Origin: an uncultured Roseobacter sp.
Lineage (GTDB): Bacteria > Pseudomonadota > Alphaproteobacteria > Rhodobacterales > Rhodobacteraceae
Direction of reading: 5' to 3'
DNA length: 64,000 bases
Assembly: GCF_947492555.1 (NCBI RefSeq)
Contig: NZ_CANLNE010000008.1
Coordinates: forward strand, 1 to 64,000
The first letter of the stretch is position 1, and each line of letters opens with the position of its first letter. The notes beneath the pieces are model-generated. The model was not told where the DNA came from and ran no database searches. It saw only the letters and a list, made by a program, of their open reading frames with translations. This document shows, piece after piece, positions 7,437-17,114 of this stretch. The translations under genes and the position numbers were made by a program.

Positions 7437-8816
7437 ATGACGAGCCTTTCCGCTCTGCTCAACCCTTTCCGCGGCATGTCCACGCGCGCCCGTGCCCTGC
7501 GCGGCACGGGTTTTACCATTCTCAACGTGGGCGGGCGCGATTTCCTGCGGCTGTTGGCCAACCTGGTCCTGACGCGGTTGCTGTTTCCGGAAGCCTTTGG
7601 CCTGATGGCGCTGACACAGGTGTTTATCTACGGTCTGCAGACATTTTCGGACGTGGGCATCCACACCATGCTGATCCAGCACAAGCGTGGCGGCGAGCGG
7701 GTGTTTCTCGATACGCTCTGGACGATGCAGATCATTCGCGGAGTGATCCTGTGGGTCGGGGCCTGTGCGCTGGCCTTTCCGGCCGCCTATATCTACGACC
7801 AGCCACTCTTGACCGTGCTGTTACCCATCGCGGCGCTGTCGCTCTTCATCGAAGGGTTCAAGACGACCAAGGAAGCCGAGGCCAATCGCGAAATCACCAT
7901 CGAACGGGTCGTGGTGCTGCGCTTGTGCACACAGCTGGCCGGTCTCATCGTCACGGCCCTGCTGGCCTATTGGCTGCGTTCCGTCTGGGCGCTGGTTGCC
8001 GGTACGCTGGTGGCGTCGGTCATGCGTGTCATCGTCATGCATATGGTGCTTCCGGGCAAGAGCAACCGGCTGCACTGGGACTGGGCAATCGTGAAAGAGA
8101 CCCTGACCTTCGGGTTCTTCATCTTCCTCAGCACGGGTGCCTCTTTCCTCATCAACATGGGCAACCGGATAATTCTGGGGGCTTATCTTCCGATCGCTGT
8201 TTTCGGTGTGCTGAACATCGCCATCATGCTGGGGGCCGCCCCGGGTCAGGTCAGCCGGGCGATTGCACAAACGGTGATCTTCCCGCTCTACCGGATCAAA
8301 CCAGCGCAGCAGAGCACGGATAACCAGCGCAACCTGTTCCGGGCCCGGCGCATGGTGGCGCTGATGTCCATGGGGATGTGCGCCGTGCTGGCAATCCTGG
8401 GGGTTTGGGTGGTCGATGTGCTTTACGATCCGCGTTATGCGCTGGCGGGACCGATGATTGTGCTGATCGCGCTGCGCGGTATTCTGATCAGCCCCTTTGT
8501 CGGGGCACAGGAGGCGCTGATCGGCAATGGCGACAGCAAGCGTCATTTCTATCTGAACGGGAGCATGGCAGCTCTTCAGCTTTCCATCATCCTTGCGGGG
8601 ATCACATGGTTCGGCGTGGCCGGCGCCCTGATCGCGCCCGCTGTTGCCAACTTGCTGCTCTATCCGATGCGGGCACGGTTCATTTCCCGTTACGCCGCCT
8701 GGGATATCAAGGGAGACCTGATGCTGATGACGTTGGGCCTTGTGCTTGTACTGGCGATCTCCTGGTTCAACTGGGACGCTCTGCTCCTTGCGTTTGACCT
8801 GAACCTCCTGCAATGA
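7437..8816 (+). CDS. Wzx-type lipid-linked oligosaccharide flippase (MOP superfamily)
   Basis: Polytopic inner-membrane protein expected to flip undecaprenyl-PP-linked repeat units to the periplasm. The 459 residues contain about 12 hydrophobic segments separated by short basic loops. The start (ALRGTGFTILNVGGRDFLRLLANLVLTRLLFPEAFGLM) is typical of the polysaccharide biosynthesis (oligosaccharide exporter) family. The frame is open upstream into the GT25 gene, but the first start after that stop is the ATG at 7437. It is the only flippase in the window, while its presumed polymerase partner lies 19 kb away at 26.2 kb. Confidence 0.88.
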   Translation: MTSLSALLNPFRGMSTRARALRGTGFTILNVGGRDFLRLLANLVLTRLLFPEAFGLMALTQVFIYGLQTFSDVGIHTMLIQHKRGGERVFLDTLWTMQIIRGVILWVGACALAFPAAYIYDQPLLTVLLPIAALSLFIEGFKTTKEAEANREITIERVVVLRLCTQLAGLIVTALLAYWLRSVWALVAGTLVASVMRVIVMHMVLPGKSNRLHWDWAIVKETLTFGFFIFLSTGASFLINMGNRIILGAYLPIAVFGVLNIAIMLGAAPGQVSRAIAQTVIFPLYRIKPAQQSTDNQRNLFRARRMVALMSMGMCAVLAILGVWVVDVLYDPRYALAGPMIVLIALRGILISPFVGAQEALIGNGDSKRHFYLNGSMAALQLSIILAGITWFGVAGALIAPAVANLLLYPMRARFISRYAAWDIKGDLMLMTLGLVLVLAISWFNWDALLLAFDLNLLQ

Positions 8817-8838
8817 AGTAACAAGGAAACCGAGCAAT

Positions 8839-9831
8839 ATGACACCTGATACTCTGGATGCTGCTGGGTCTTTCAACAGGCTGAGTGATGTCTACCGGGA
8901 CGCGGTTTCCCCCTTTATAGAGCCTGATCAGCCTTTTGCGCTGATGGACTTTCCAAATCACAGCAACGTGGGCGACAGCGCGATCTGGGTTGGGGAGATG
9001 GCGTTTTTCGATGCCTATGTGCGCCGCCCGGCCTCTTTTGTGAACACCTATGCGGAAGATCCGGCGGAGGTTGCAGAATATGTGCCCGAGGGGCCGGTGT
9101 TCATCCATGGGGGTGGTAATTTCGGGGACATCTGGCCCCAGCACCAGACCTTTCGATTGCGGGCCATGGAGGTTCTGAAGGGGCGGCCCCTGGTGCAGCT
9201 GCCGCAATCGGTGCATTTCGACAATGAGAAGGGGCGAGATGAAACGGCCCGGGCCATCGCGGCCCATGGCCAGGTCACCCTGTTGGTGCGGGACCAGCCC
9301 AGCCTGGAATTTGCCCAGGCCCATTTTGACTGCGCGGTGCAGATGGCGCCGGATGCGGCGGTGAATATTCACCACCTGCCGGCAAACGACCCGGTGACCG
9401 ACGTGATCAGTTTCATGCGGGGGGATCGGGAATCCGTCTGGGGGGATGCCATCACCTACCTGGAAAGCCTGGGTGAGATCACCGACTGGCCCGCCCCCGA
9501 TGTCTGGACCCTGCCCGACAGGATCCGGCAAAAGCTCTATGCACCTTTTGCCCGCCCCGCCATGGCGCATCGGGAGGCCATGTATCGCCGCCAGGCACAG
9601 ATGCGGGTGCAGGCGGGAGTGGCGCATATGGCGCCGGCCCGCCAAATCGTGAGCGACCGGCTGCATGTGCATCTGATTGCCGCGCTGATGCGGCGCCCGC
9701 ATGTGGTGCTCGACAATGTCTATGGCAAGATCGGTCGCCACATCGAGGCCTGGGGCGACTTCGGCCTGGCCCGCCGGGTCGCAGATGTCGATACGTTGCG
9801 GGCGGTGATGTCCGAAAGGGCAGGGGGGTGA
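8839..9831 (+). CDS. Polysaccharide pyruvyl transferase family protein
   Basis: Adds a ketal-linked pyruvate from phosphoenolpyruvate to a sugar, giving the polymer negative charge. Visible family features are NHSNVGDSAIWVGE near the N-terminus, the glycine-rich HGGGNFGDIWPQHQTF and the C-terminal SDRLHVHLIAALM, where Arg and His fall at conserved positions. The 330-residue length fits EpsO/ExoV-type enzymes. An AAGGA site precedes the ATG at 8839. It ends the first rightward operon. A second, shorter member of the family is at 22.5 kb. Confidence 0.85.
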   Translation: MTPDTLDAAGSFNRLSDVYRDAVSPFIEPDQPFALMDFPNHSNVGDSAIWVGEMAFFDAYVRRPASFVNTYAEDPAEVAEYVPEGPVFIHGGGNFGDIWPQHQTFRLRAMEVLKGRPLVQLPQSVHFDNEKGRDETARAIAAHGQVTLLVRDQPSLEFAQAHFDCAVQMAPDAAVNIHHLPANDPVTDVISFMRGDRESVWGDAITYLESLGEITDWPAPDVWTLPDRIRQKLYAPFARPAMAHREAMYRRQAQMRVQAGVAHMAPARQIVSDRLHVHLIAALMRRPHVVLDNVYGKIGRHIEAWGDFGLARRVADVDTLRAVMSERAGG

Positions 9832-9845
9832 GATGTCCCCCAGCG

Positions 9846-10595
9846 CTACTGCCGCTTCAGTAGGCGGAAAATGCGGTGGGGTGCGTTGCGTAATTTGCGC
9901 TGTATCTTGGTGAGAGCCATTTTCGCCTTGAAAGGCCAGGGATCAAGGATGCGCGGCTTGTGGCCGTGAAACCAGCCGTGGACCTCGTCGCGGGTCACGT
10001 TCATGCCCTGGGCCGATTTGAAAGCATCGCCACTGCCGCCTCCAAAGTGATGCAGGTAGGTTTCATGTTCGAAAAAACCCTGCACCGAATGGCCTGCCGT
10101 TAGCAGGTTGCCCTGCAGTTTGGTCACCGACCACCACCATTGGTGCGACTCGTCCAGTTCCTCAGCCCGGTAAAGCGGGGCATCAATCAGCAGGCAGTAG
10201 CCATCCACCCGCAGCGGGTCTTGCTGCATTCCGAAAGCGGTGACCCCACTGGTATGGCGCGCCAGCAGCGTGCTCAGCCAGTCAGCCTGCCTGATCTCGA
10301 TGTCGCTGTTGAGAAGGCAGAAATGCGTGGCCTGGGAGGTTGCGGCGCGGGCTGCGATATTGTTGCCTTCTGCAAAAAGCGTATTGCGCTCGGACAGGAT
10401 AAGCGTGTCGATGTCCCCCGACGCCTCATAGGCCTTGACCAGTTCCACGGTTTCCGGGTCGGAAGCATTGTCGACGACGACAAGCTCATAGGTCACGCCA
10501 TCGGTTTTTGCGCGCAGCGTATCGATCGTGATGCGCACCAGATCGGGGGCGTTGTGGGTCAGCATCAGGATGCTGACGAAAGGCGGCTGCTGCAT
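9846..10595 (-). CDS. GT2-family glycosyltransferase
   Basis: A GT-A fold transferase. It begins VSILMLTHNAPDLVRITIDTL and shows VVVDNASD, the nucleotide-binding region, then CLLNSDIEI with the DXD-like acidic motif. At 249 residues it is short; the C-terminus ends in a basic tail (LTKIQRKLRNAPHRIFRLLKRQ) and has no obvious membrane span. It converges with the pyruvyl transferase across a 14-base gap. The sugar specificity is unknown. Confidence 0.82.
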   Translation of the reverse strand: MQQPPFVSILMLTHNAPDLVRITIDTLRAKTDGVTYELVVVDNASDPETVELVKAYEASGDIDTLILSERNTLFAEGNNIAARAATSQATHFCLLNSDIEIRQADWLSTLLARHTSGVTAFGMQQDPLRVDGYCLLIDAPLYRAEELDESHQWWWSVTKLQGNLLTAGHSVQGFFEHETYLHHFGGGSGDAFKSAQGMNVTRDEVHGWFHGHKPRILDPWPFKAKMALTKIQRKLRNAPHRIFRLLKRQ

Positions 10596-11073
10596 GGGTC
10601 GACGTCCTTTTTATCCGCCCTTCTGGCCGGATAGATGCGTTAAAAGACCTGTGCAGTCAACACGCATGTCCCGGGTCCAAAGTGTCCCTAATCCGTGGCT
10701 TCCGGGCGTGATATTCATGAAACATGCCACGATTTCGATGCGTTGATCCGCGCGCAGGCGCAAGCTGGTATTCTGCCCGGCGATGCAGAGGATCCCGGTT
10801 GAGGCCGCACCGTAAATTGTCGCTGTCGATCGGGGCGTATCTCCTGCAGGATCTGCAGGGCGGCGTGGTGGTCGAGAAAGAGTTCTTCAGATGCCGGACC
10901 TCCACACAATTCTTTTGAGGGGGCATTGCGATATCCTTGGTCTGATATCGCACATTTCAATGATTAGACTCTTGAACTAGGGTCGCTTTACTGCACTGGA
11001 TCGAATTTGATAATGAGTGCTGAATTCGTGCAATACTCTGCCGGACAGGCGCGTTGAGTGAGTGATATCTGAA
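10596..11073. other. Intergenic region with possible decayed coding sequence
   Basis: This stretch of about 478 bases separates the leftward GT2 gene from the rightward acyltransferase. Both strands have frames open for 60-100 codons, including a minus-strand peptide with SEELFLDHHAALQILQEI around 10850-10900 that looks protein-like, but it lacks a ribosome site and breaks down into Arg/Ser/Pro-rich shadow-like sequence. I do not call a gene. Confidence 0.35.
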
Positions 11074-12132
11074 ATGTCTGCGCCTTCTCCCCGACCCAAG
11101 CTGACATATATCGAGACGTTGCGCGGGGCGGCCTGTTTCGGGCTGGTGATGTATCACGTGGTCGGGCCGCACCCGCAGGCGGGTATGGAACTGCCGTCAG
11201 GGCATTATCTCTTCTTGTCGATGCTCCTGTTTGTCGATTTTCGGATGCCGCTGTTCAGCTTTATCTCGGGGTATATCTTCCGGGCGCATGTCGGCAGTAT
11301 CGCGCAATTTTCAAATGCCGTGGCGCGCAAATTCCGCCGATTGATGGTGCCGATGATATCTGTTGGCACCGTGTATTGGCTGGTGCATTTGTCTATGGGG
11401 CGGTCGGTCCCGCCCTATGTCGAGCTGTTCTATCTGCCCTATACCTATCTGTGGTTTCTGCCCGCAACCTTCCTGATCATGACGCTGTTTTACGGCTTCA
11501 ACCTGATCTCCGGGAACAGGGCGTTGCTGATTGCGGGGGCTGTCATCGTGCTGGCGGGCGGGTTCTGGGTGGCGCGGGTCATCTGGACGCCCAACCTGTT
11601 TGCCAGCCTGAACGCGCTCTATATCGCTCCCTATTTCATGTGTGGCTACCTGTGGGCCAATCAGGCACACATGCGGGCGCTGGTGGACAGGGCGTATCTC
11701 GTCAAACGGGTCAGGAGGGGGCTGTGCGTACTGTTGGTCGGGCTGTTACTGGTGAAACTGGCCAGCATCCTGAACGTCTTTGAACCGAGTTTTCACCAGC
11801 AGCGTTTGCTGCGGTTGTTCATTGGCCTGTCGGGGTGTTCACTGCTGCTTTTGGTGCGTCCGGAGATTTCGTTCCTGGCCCGTATCGGCCAGCATTCCTA
11901 TGCCATCTTCCTTTTTCACGTGTTTTTCACCGGCGGATTTCTGGAGGTTGTGCATCGGTTCTGGCCCACAGCCCCCGATTTGCCGGTTTTTGCAGCAGGG
12001 GTCGCGGTAGGCCTGATCGGCCCAATCCTGACCTCGGCGCTGATCCTGAGGCTGCCGATTGCACCGCTGCTGTTCCTCGGGATCAGGATGAAAAAGAAAA
12101 CCCCGCCTGTATCGCAAGGAAGGGTGTCCTAA
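11074..12132 (+). CDS. Acyltransferase family 3 membrane protein (EPS O-acetylation)
   Basis: Multi-pass inner-membrane acyltransferase that would acylate (usually O-acetylate) EPS sugars. The start YIETLRGAACFGLVMYHVVG carries the family arginine and histidine, and FRMPLFSFISGYIF is the second conserved block; about ten hydrophobic helices follow. Its 352 residues match stand-alone AT3 enzymes of the ExoZ/OafA core type, with no SGNH domain. The ATG at 11074 is preferred; a GTG at 11062 is also open, and neither has a strong ribosome site. Confidence 0.85.
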   Translation: MSAPSPRPKLTYIETLRGAACFGLVMYHVVGPHPQAGMELPSGHYLFLSMLLFVDFRMPLFSFISGYIFRAHVGSIAQFSNAVARKFRRLMVPMISVGTVYWLVHLSMGRSVPPYVELFYLPYTYLWFLPATFLIMTLFYGFNLISGNRALLIAGAVIVLAGGFWVARVIWTPNLFASLNALYIAPYFMCGYLWANQAHMRALVDRAYLVKRVRRGLCVLLVGLLLVKLASILNVFEPSFHQQRLLRLFIGLSGCSLLLLVRPEISFLARIGQHSYAIFLFHVFFTGGFLEVVHRFWPTAPDLPVFAAGVAVGLIGPILTSALILRLPIAPLLFLGIRMKKKTPPVSQGRVS

Positions 12133-12164
12133 AGCGGGCCGCGACCGGATGCGGGACGGATGGA

Positions 12165-13769
12165 TCAGTCGACCGGGATAAATCTCGGCAGCGCACCCTG
12201 CATTTCCCGCAGCATGTCCTGCAGGCGCCCTTCGGCGCTTTCATTGCTTTCGCCGGGTGTGATCAATGTGGTCAGGCGCACCAGCGCTCCATCTGTCCGG
12301 CCCGTGGTGATCCCATCCACCATCAGCCAGTACTTGGCTGCGAAGTCCCATGCGATGCGGCGGTCGCGCTGCTGGAACCAGTAGTAGACCATCATACGTG
12401 TTTCACCCTTTTGGATGATGGCACGGTTGAGGCGGAAAGGCGTGTCGCCTCCCATGATCTCGGTCACGTCGGACCGTTCCAGCCAGGCAATTTCCCAGCC
12501 CGCGCCGGGCAGGCAGACTTCGGGAGAGTGCACGCCGCCATTGCTCTGGTCATCGTACCAGGCCATGAACAGGTTTACGTTCTGTTGTTCGCCAGCCTTG
12601 GTGAAGGTGACCTGATGATAATCATCAGCGCCCAGGTTGATTTCGATTGCCTTGGTCAGAAAGGCGCGTGTGCCTTTCTGTTTCCAGTCGCCCAGGGTGC
12701 GCGGGAACAATGCAAAACTGTCGCGTTCCGGCGCGCTGTTGCCCCGTTCGGGCAGCGCCTGCAGGCCTGCGGCAGCGATGACGCCGCAGAGCGCTGCGAC
12801 GATCAGGGCCTTGGAGGGCATGACATACTGCAACCGCATGGCCTGTGTGCCCAGGCCGTCGGTGTCGAGATCCAGTGCTTCGACCAGGGACATCCGGTCC
12901 CGCCGTAGGAACAGCATCAGCCAGGCCAGGAAAAAGAGCAGAAGGATGCAGGCGAGGAAGATCACCCAGCCCTCAAAGAAATGCGTGAACCCTTCGAGCC
13001 ATTCGATGCCGTAATACTGCACGATGACGCCTGCGACCGCGATGCGCACCGAATTCATCAGGATTGCGATCGGCACCGCGGAAATCAGCAGTACCGCCTT
13101 GTGCCACATCGGCCCACGGTAGAGCACGGCGAAGATGTAGGAGAAGCTGAGGATGGGGAACATGTAGCGCAGGCCCGAGCAGGCCTCGGCCACGTGTAAT
13201 TTGAGCACACCCAGGTCAATGATGTTGCCATCCAGGAAAACCGGGATCGACAGCAATCTCAGGAACCACACGCCCATTTCCGACGAGATGAACTGGAGCG
13301 ATGTGGTGGTCTTGTAATAGATCGTATCGGGCAGGGGCAGCATGTAGACCAGGTGCAGCACCGGTGGCCAGAAGAGCTTGCCGGTCTGCCAGCCCCAGCT
13401 GACCAGCAGCACGCCCCCAATCCACAGGATCAGGGCATAGGCAACGATGTCATGGATGTTGGACAGGATGCCCAACAGACCGAAAAGCAAGGAAAAAACG
13501 ATCAGCAGGACACCGGGCCAGCGGTCGTTCTTGGGACCGGGCTGGAAAGGGATTTCCTTGAGCTGGCGCAGAAAGAGCAGCGCCGAGAGGACAGGGATAA
13601 GGGGTCCGTGGCTGTATTCGGGTAATTGCCATGCAGTCAGCAGTGCATTGATGCCATCTGCGAAAAAGACGCCTGCACCAAGCAGCGCGATCAAGAGCCA
13701 GAACATGCCCCCGTTGAGCAGTTTGCCTAAGTCTGTGCGACCTTGAAAATCTGTACTGGAAAGAGACAT
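12165..13769 (-). CDS. xrtD: Exosortase XrtD-type (VPLPA-CTERM specific) with fused EpsI domain
   Basis: Integral membrane cysteine transpeptidase-like enzyme thought to cleave VPLPA-CTERM sorting signals and pass the protein to the cell surface or EPS. The N-terminal half has about eight membrane spans and the catalytic set: Cys197 in AEACSGLRYMFP, Arg242 in NSVRIAVAG and His263 in GFTHFFEGW. From about residue 330 a soluble EpsI (DUF3485) domain follows, with the signature HSPEVCLPGAGW. This exosortase-EpsI fusion is characteristic of XrtD. A matching VPLPA substrate lies at 60.7 kb and a variant one at 20.4 kb. The gene stands alone on the minus strand, converging with the acyltransferase. 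Confidence 0.9.
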   Translation of the reverse strand: MSLSSTDFQGRTDLGKLLNGGMFWLLIALLGAGVFFADGINALLTAWQLPEYSHGPLIPVLSALLFLRQLKEIPFQPGPKNDRWPGVLLIVFSLLFGLLGILSNIHDIVAYALILWIGGVLLVSWGWQTGKLFWPPVLHLVYMLPLPDTIYYKTTTSLQFISSEMGVWFLRLLSIPVFLDGNIIDLGVLKLHVAEACSGLRYMFPILSFSYIFAVLYRGPMWHKAVLLISAVPIAILMNSVRIAVAGVIVQYYGIEWLEGFTHFFEGWVIFLACILLLFFLAWLMLFLRRDRMSLVEALDLDTDGLGTQAMRLQYVMPSKALIVAALCGVIAAAGLQALPERGNSAPERDSFALFPRTLGDWKQKGTRAFLTKAIEINLGADDYHQVTFTKAGEQQNVNLFMAWYDDQSNGGVHSPEVCLPGAGWEIAWLERSDVTEIMGGDTPFRLNRAIIQKGETRMMVYYWFQQRDRRIAWDFAAKYWLMVDGITTGRTDGALVRLTTLITPGESNESAEGRLQDMLREMQGALPRFIPVD

Positions 13770-14024
13770 GCTGAAACTCGGAAATGACTAATGGACAACT
13801 GATAGCAAAAATCTTGTCGCAGGGGATAGCAGATAGATCAGTTATAACGAAATCTTTATTCACTTTATGACACGGAAATCGTGGTTTTGCAGAAACAATA
13901 TGCGGCCGCTCGGAAATTCGTTTCCATCGCTGGGGGGACATCAGGCTCTGATCTTGAAGAAGCCGTCTGATTGTCGCACAAGAATTCAGGCGTCCCTGCG
14001 CGCCAGCCCTCAAGGAGCCCGCTT

Positions 14025-14999
14025 GTGTCGTCCAAACGCTATGTCGTGATTTCCCCGTGCCGCAACGAGGCGGAGTACATGCGCCGTACGCTCGACAGCA
14101 TGGTCGCCCAGACGGCTCAACCCGGTCTCTGGGTCATCGTTGATGACGGCTCTACCGATGAGACGCCCGCGATCCTTGCGGAGTATGCAGCAGCCCATGA
14201 CTGGATCCGCGTCGTGCAAAAGCCGGACCGCGGGCACCGTGCGGTGGGCCCGGGCGTCATTGAGGCCTTTTATGCCGGGTTAGACACTGTTTCGCTCGAT
14301 GATTTCTCATATCTGTGCAAGCTCGATCTCGATCTCGACCTGCCGCCCCGGTACTTCGAGATCCTGATTGGCCGGATGGAAGAGACCCCCCGGATCGGGA
14401 CGTGTTCGGGCAAGGCCTACTTCCGCAATGCCGCCGGTGAGCTGGTCAGCGAGCAGATTGGGGATGAGATGTCCCTGGGCATGACAAAACTCTATTCGGT
14501 CGCCTGTTTCCGGCAAATCGGGGGCTTTGTGCGCGAGGTGATGTGGGATGGCATTGATTGCCACAAGGCGCGGCAGATGGGGTGGGCCCCGGTCAGCTGG
14601 GACGATCCTGACCTGCGGTTCGAACACCTGCGGCCCATGGGATCCAGTCAGCAGAGTATCTTCACCGGCAGGCGGCGGCACGGGTTCGGGCAGTACTACA
14701 TGGGCACGCATCCGTTGTTCATGCTGGCTTCGGCACTCAACAAGGCCCGTCAGCGTCCCTTTGTCCTGGGGGGGGTGGCCATGCTGGTGGGATACTTCGG
14801 CGCCTGGATGCGCGGCGCAGAACGCCATGGGGATCAGGACCTGATCGCCTTTATCAGAGCCTATCAGCGCCGGGCTCTTGTGGTCGGTAAGGCTCGGGCC
14901 GTGGCCGAGATCGAGGCGGCGCGGCGTGACGTGTCCCACAGTGCGGGAGAGGCGTCACAGAGTGAACTTCACCAGCTTGAAAAGCCGGAAGGATCGTGA
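14025..14999 (+). CDS. GT2-family glycosyltransferase
   Basis: Transferase of the GT-A fold. It begins SKRYVVISPCRNEAEYMRRTL and shows WVIVDDGSTDETPAI, the classic GT2 nucleotide-binding motif, then CKLDLDLDL as the DXD element. The frame is open further upstream, but the GTG at 14025 has an AAGGAG ribosome site 7 bases before it, so I place the start there. The C-terminal ~100 residues contain an amphipathic segment near FVLGGVAMLVGYFGAW that could touch the membrane. It precedes two acyltransferase genes on the same strand. Confidence 0.85.
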   Translation: MSSKRYVVISPCRNEAEYMRRTLDSMVAQTAQPGLWVIVDDGSTDETPAILAEYAAAHDWIRVVQKPDRGHRAVGPGVIEAFYAGLDTVSLDDFSYLCKLDLDLDLPPRYFEILIGRMEETPRIGTCSGKAYFRNAAGELVSEQIGDEMSLGMTKLYSVACFRQIGGFVREVMWDGIDCHKARQMGWAPVSWDDPDLRFEHLRPMGSSQQSIFTGRRRHGFGQYYMGTHPLFMLASALNKARQRPFVLGGVAMLVGYFGAWMRGAERHGDQDLIAFIRAYQRRALVVGKARAVAEIEAARRDVSHSAGEASQSELHQLEKPEGS

Positions 15000-15086
15000 A
15001 AAGGCGCAGACCATCATGTGTCCGCCCTCTTGCCAAAGGCCGTTCCAACCGGCGATGACACGCCCCGGTACCGCCCAAGATCAAAG

Positions 15087-17087
15087 ATGAGTACAGTCCG
15101 CGTGCAACAGACCTCCCCCTCACATGGTTACAGGCCGGAAATCGATGGCTTGCGTACGATCGCCGTCGTGCCGGTTGTGTTATATCACGCCGGGGTCTCC
15201 TGGATGTCCGGTGGATTTGTCGGTGTGGATGTTTTCTTTGTCATCTCCGGCTTTCTGATCACGGGTATCCTGTTCCAGGATATCCAGCGCGACCGGTTTT
15301 CCCTGCTGACTTTTTACGAGCGCCGGGTCCGGCGCATCTTCCCTGCCTTGTTCACGGTTTTCGCGGTCTCAATGGTGTTGGCATCCGGGTTGTTGCTATG
15401 GGATGAGTTCAACGAATTCGCGCGCAGCCTGTTTTTTTCGACCTTCTTTCTGGCCAATCACTACTTCATGGGAGACACGGGCTATTTTGCCGGTGCTGCC
15501 GAAGTCAAACCATTGCTGCACATGTGGTCGCTGGCAGTGGAAGAGCAGTTCTACATCGTCTTTCCCGTCTATCTTCTGATCGTCGCCAAGTACCGGCAGA
15601 GTTGGCTGCTGCCGCTGACGGCGCTGCTGTTGGTCCTGTCCCTGGCGTTCTGTATCATCCTGACCGGACTTAACCCCGATACCGCCTTCTACATTGCCCC
15701 CACCCGCGCCTGGGAGCTTCTTGCGGGGGCCTTGCTGGCGATCCTGCCACGTCGGTTCTTTGCAACCGGGCTGGCTGCGCAGATCATCGGCGCACTGGGG
15801 CTTGGGGCCATCTTCTACGCGATCCTGAATTTTGATCATGGCACCGTGTTTCCGGGCAGTGCGGCCATTGTGCCGGTGCTGGGAACGGTGGCGATCATCT
15901 ACAGTTCGACCCGGCAGGCCACCGCCGTTGGGGCGTTTCTTTCGCTGGCGCCGATGCGGTTTGTCGGGCTCATTTCCTACTCGCTGTACCTGTGGCACTG
16001 GCCGTTGATCGTGTTCTACCGGTTCTGGCGGCTTGAGGAGCCTGAGCCGGTAGAGATGTATGGGATCGTCTTGCTATCGGTCGTCATGGCGACGCTGAGC
16101 TGGCATTTCGTCGAGCGGCCTTTCCGGACCCGGTCCCTGTTGGCGACCCGGAAATCGACCCTGACCTTCGGGGTGGTGCTCATGATGGTTTTCGGCGCGG
16201 TTGCCCTGGTGGTCGATCTGAAAGACGGGTTCATCAACCGTTATCCACCGGCGGTCAATGCGGCGCTGTCGCTGCGCCACGACAGTTGGCGACGGGACAA
16301 TTGCAGCACGCTTGGCGGAGAGGGCCGTGCCGCCCATCAGGTCTGTACCTTTGGCTCCGGCGCGCCTGACTTCGCCGTCTGGGGAGATTCGCACGCCGGG
16401 GCGCTTTTGCCGGCCTTTGTCACGGCAGCAGAGCAGGTATCGCGCGCCGGGGCCTCTGTCGGCAACAGTGGGTGCCTGCCCTTTGTCGGTGTCCAGCGCC
16501 GCAACCCGGAATTCGCCAATTGTGCCGAAGGCAACCAGCTGTTCTTAGAATATATCCGCGACACGCCGACCATCGAACAGGTGTTCCTGGTGTCACGCTG
16601 GAGCATCTACGCGCAGGGCAGGGGGTTGGGGAATTCCACAAGCGCGCCTGTTACGCTGTGGGATGCGGAGCAGCCTACGGAGGCAGCAGGCAACCATCCG
16701 GTGTTCGAACGGGGCCTGGTCCGCACGATCGAGGCGTTACAGGCCGCCGGCAAACGTGTGATCCTGGTGTCGCAGGTGCCTGACAGCCCCTTTGATGTCC
16801 CCAGCACGGTGGCCCGTGCGCTGTGGCTGGACAGGCCGCTGCCCTCCGGGCCGCTGCGTGCGGAGGTGGCCCATTACGAGGCCTTTGTGCGGGATCGATT
16901 TGTGCAGGCCGAGCAGGATTCCGACGTACGTTTGATGCGGTTGGGTGACATCTTCTGCCCGGGCGAGCGTTGTGTTGTCTGGGCAGAGGGTGTGCCCTTC
17001 TACCGTGATGGGAACCACCTGACGATTGCCAGAGCCCGAAGCCTTGCCCCCGTGATCAGACCCTATCTGGTGGGAGCCGGGGAATGA
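15087..17087 (+). CDS. AT3-SGNH acyltransferase, first of a tandem pair
   Basis: OafA-like two-domain enzyme that O-acylates surface sugars. The membrane AT3 domain starts with YRPEIDGLRTIAVVPVVLYH and GVDVFFVISGFLITG and spans about 370 residues with ten or more helices. A periplasmic SGNH hydrolase-like domain follows: GDSHA near residue 433 holds the nucleophilic serine and DGNHLT near residue 640 supplies the Asp-His pair. The 666-residue length is typical. The ATG at 15087 is preferred over an in-frame GTG at 15018 because the family usually begins just before YRPEIDGLR. It is followed 27 bases later by a paralogue of the same architecture. Confidence 0.9.
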   Translation: MSTVRVQQTSPSHGYRPEIDGLRTIAVVPVVLYHAGVSWMSGGFVGVDVFFVISGFLITGILFQDIQRDRFSLLTFYERRVRRIFPALFTVFAVSMVLASGLLLWDEFNEFARSLFFSTFFLANHYFMGDTGYFAGAAEVKPLLHMWSLAVEEQFYIVFPVYLLIVAKYRQSWLLPLTALLLVLSLAFCIILTGLNPDTAFYIAPTRAWELLAGALLAILPRRFFATGLAAQIIGALGLGAIFYAILNFDHGTVFPGSAAIVPVLGTVAIIYSSTRQATAVGAFLSLAPMRFVGLISYSLYLWHWPLIVFYRFWRLEEPEPVEMYGIVLLSVVMATLSWHFVERPFRTRSLLATRKSTLTFGVVLMMVFGAVALVVDLKDGFINRYPPAVNAALSLRHDSWRRDNCSTLGGEGRAAHQVCTFGSGAPDFAVWGDSHAGALLPAFVTAAEQVSRAGASVGNSGCLPFVGVQRRNPEFANCAEGNQLFLEYIRDTPTIEQVFLVSRWSIYAQGRGLGNSTSAPVTLWDAEQPTEAAGNHPVFERGLVRTIEALQAAGKRVILVSQVPDSPFDVPSTVARALWLDRPLPSGPLRAEVAHYEAFVRDRFVQAEQDSDVRLMRLGDIFCPGERCVVWAEGVPFYRDGNHLTIARARSLAPVIRPYLVGAGE

Positions 17088-17114
17088 GACCGCCGTCATC
17101 CGGACACCGAGGCC

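Noticed and set aside
11835-12908. Plus-strand frame of 357 codons
   Set aside because: Shadow of the exosortase gene; Cys/Arg/Pro-rich and without a ribosome site.
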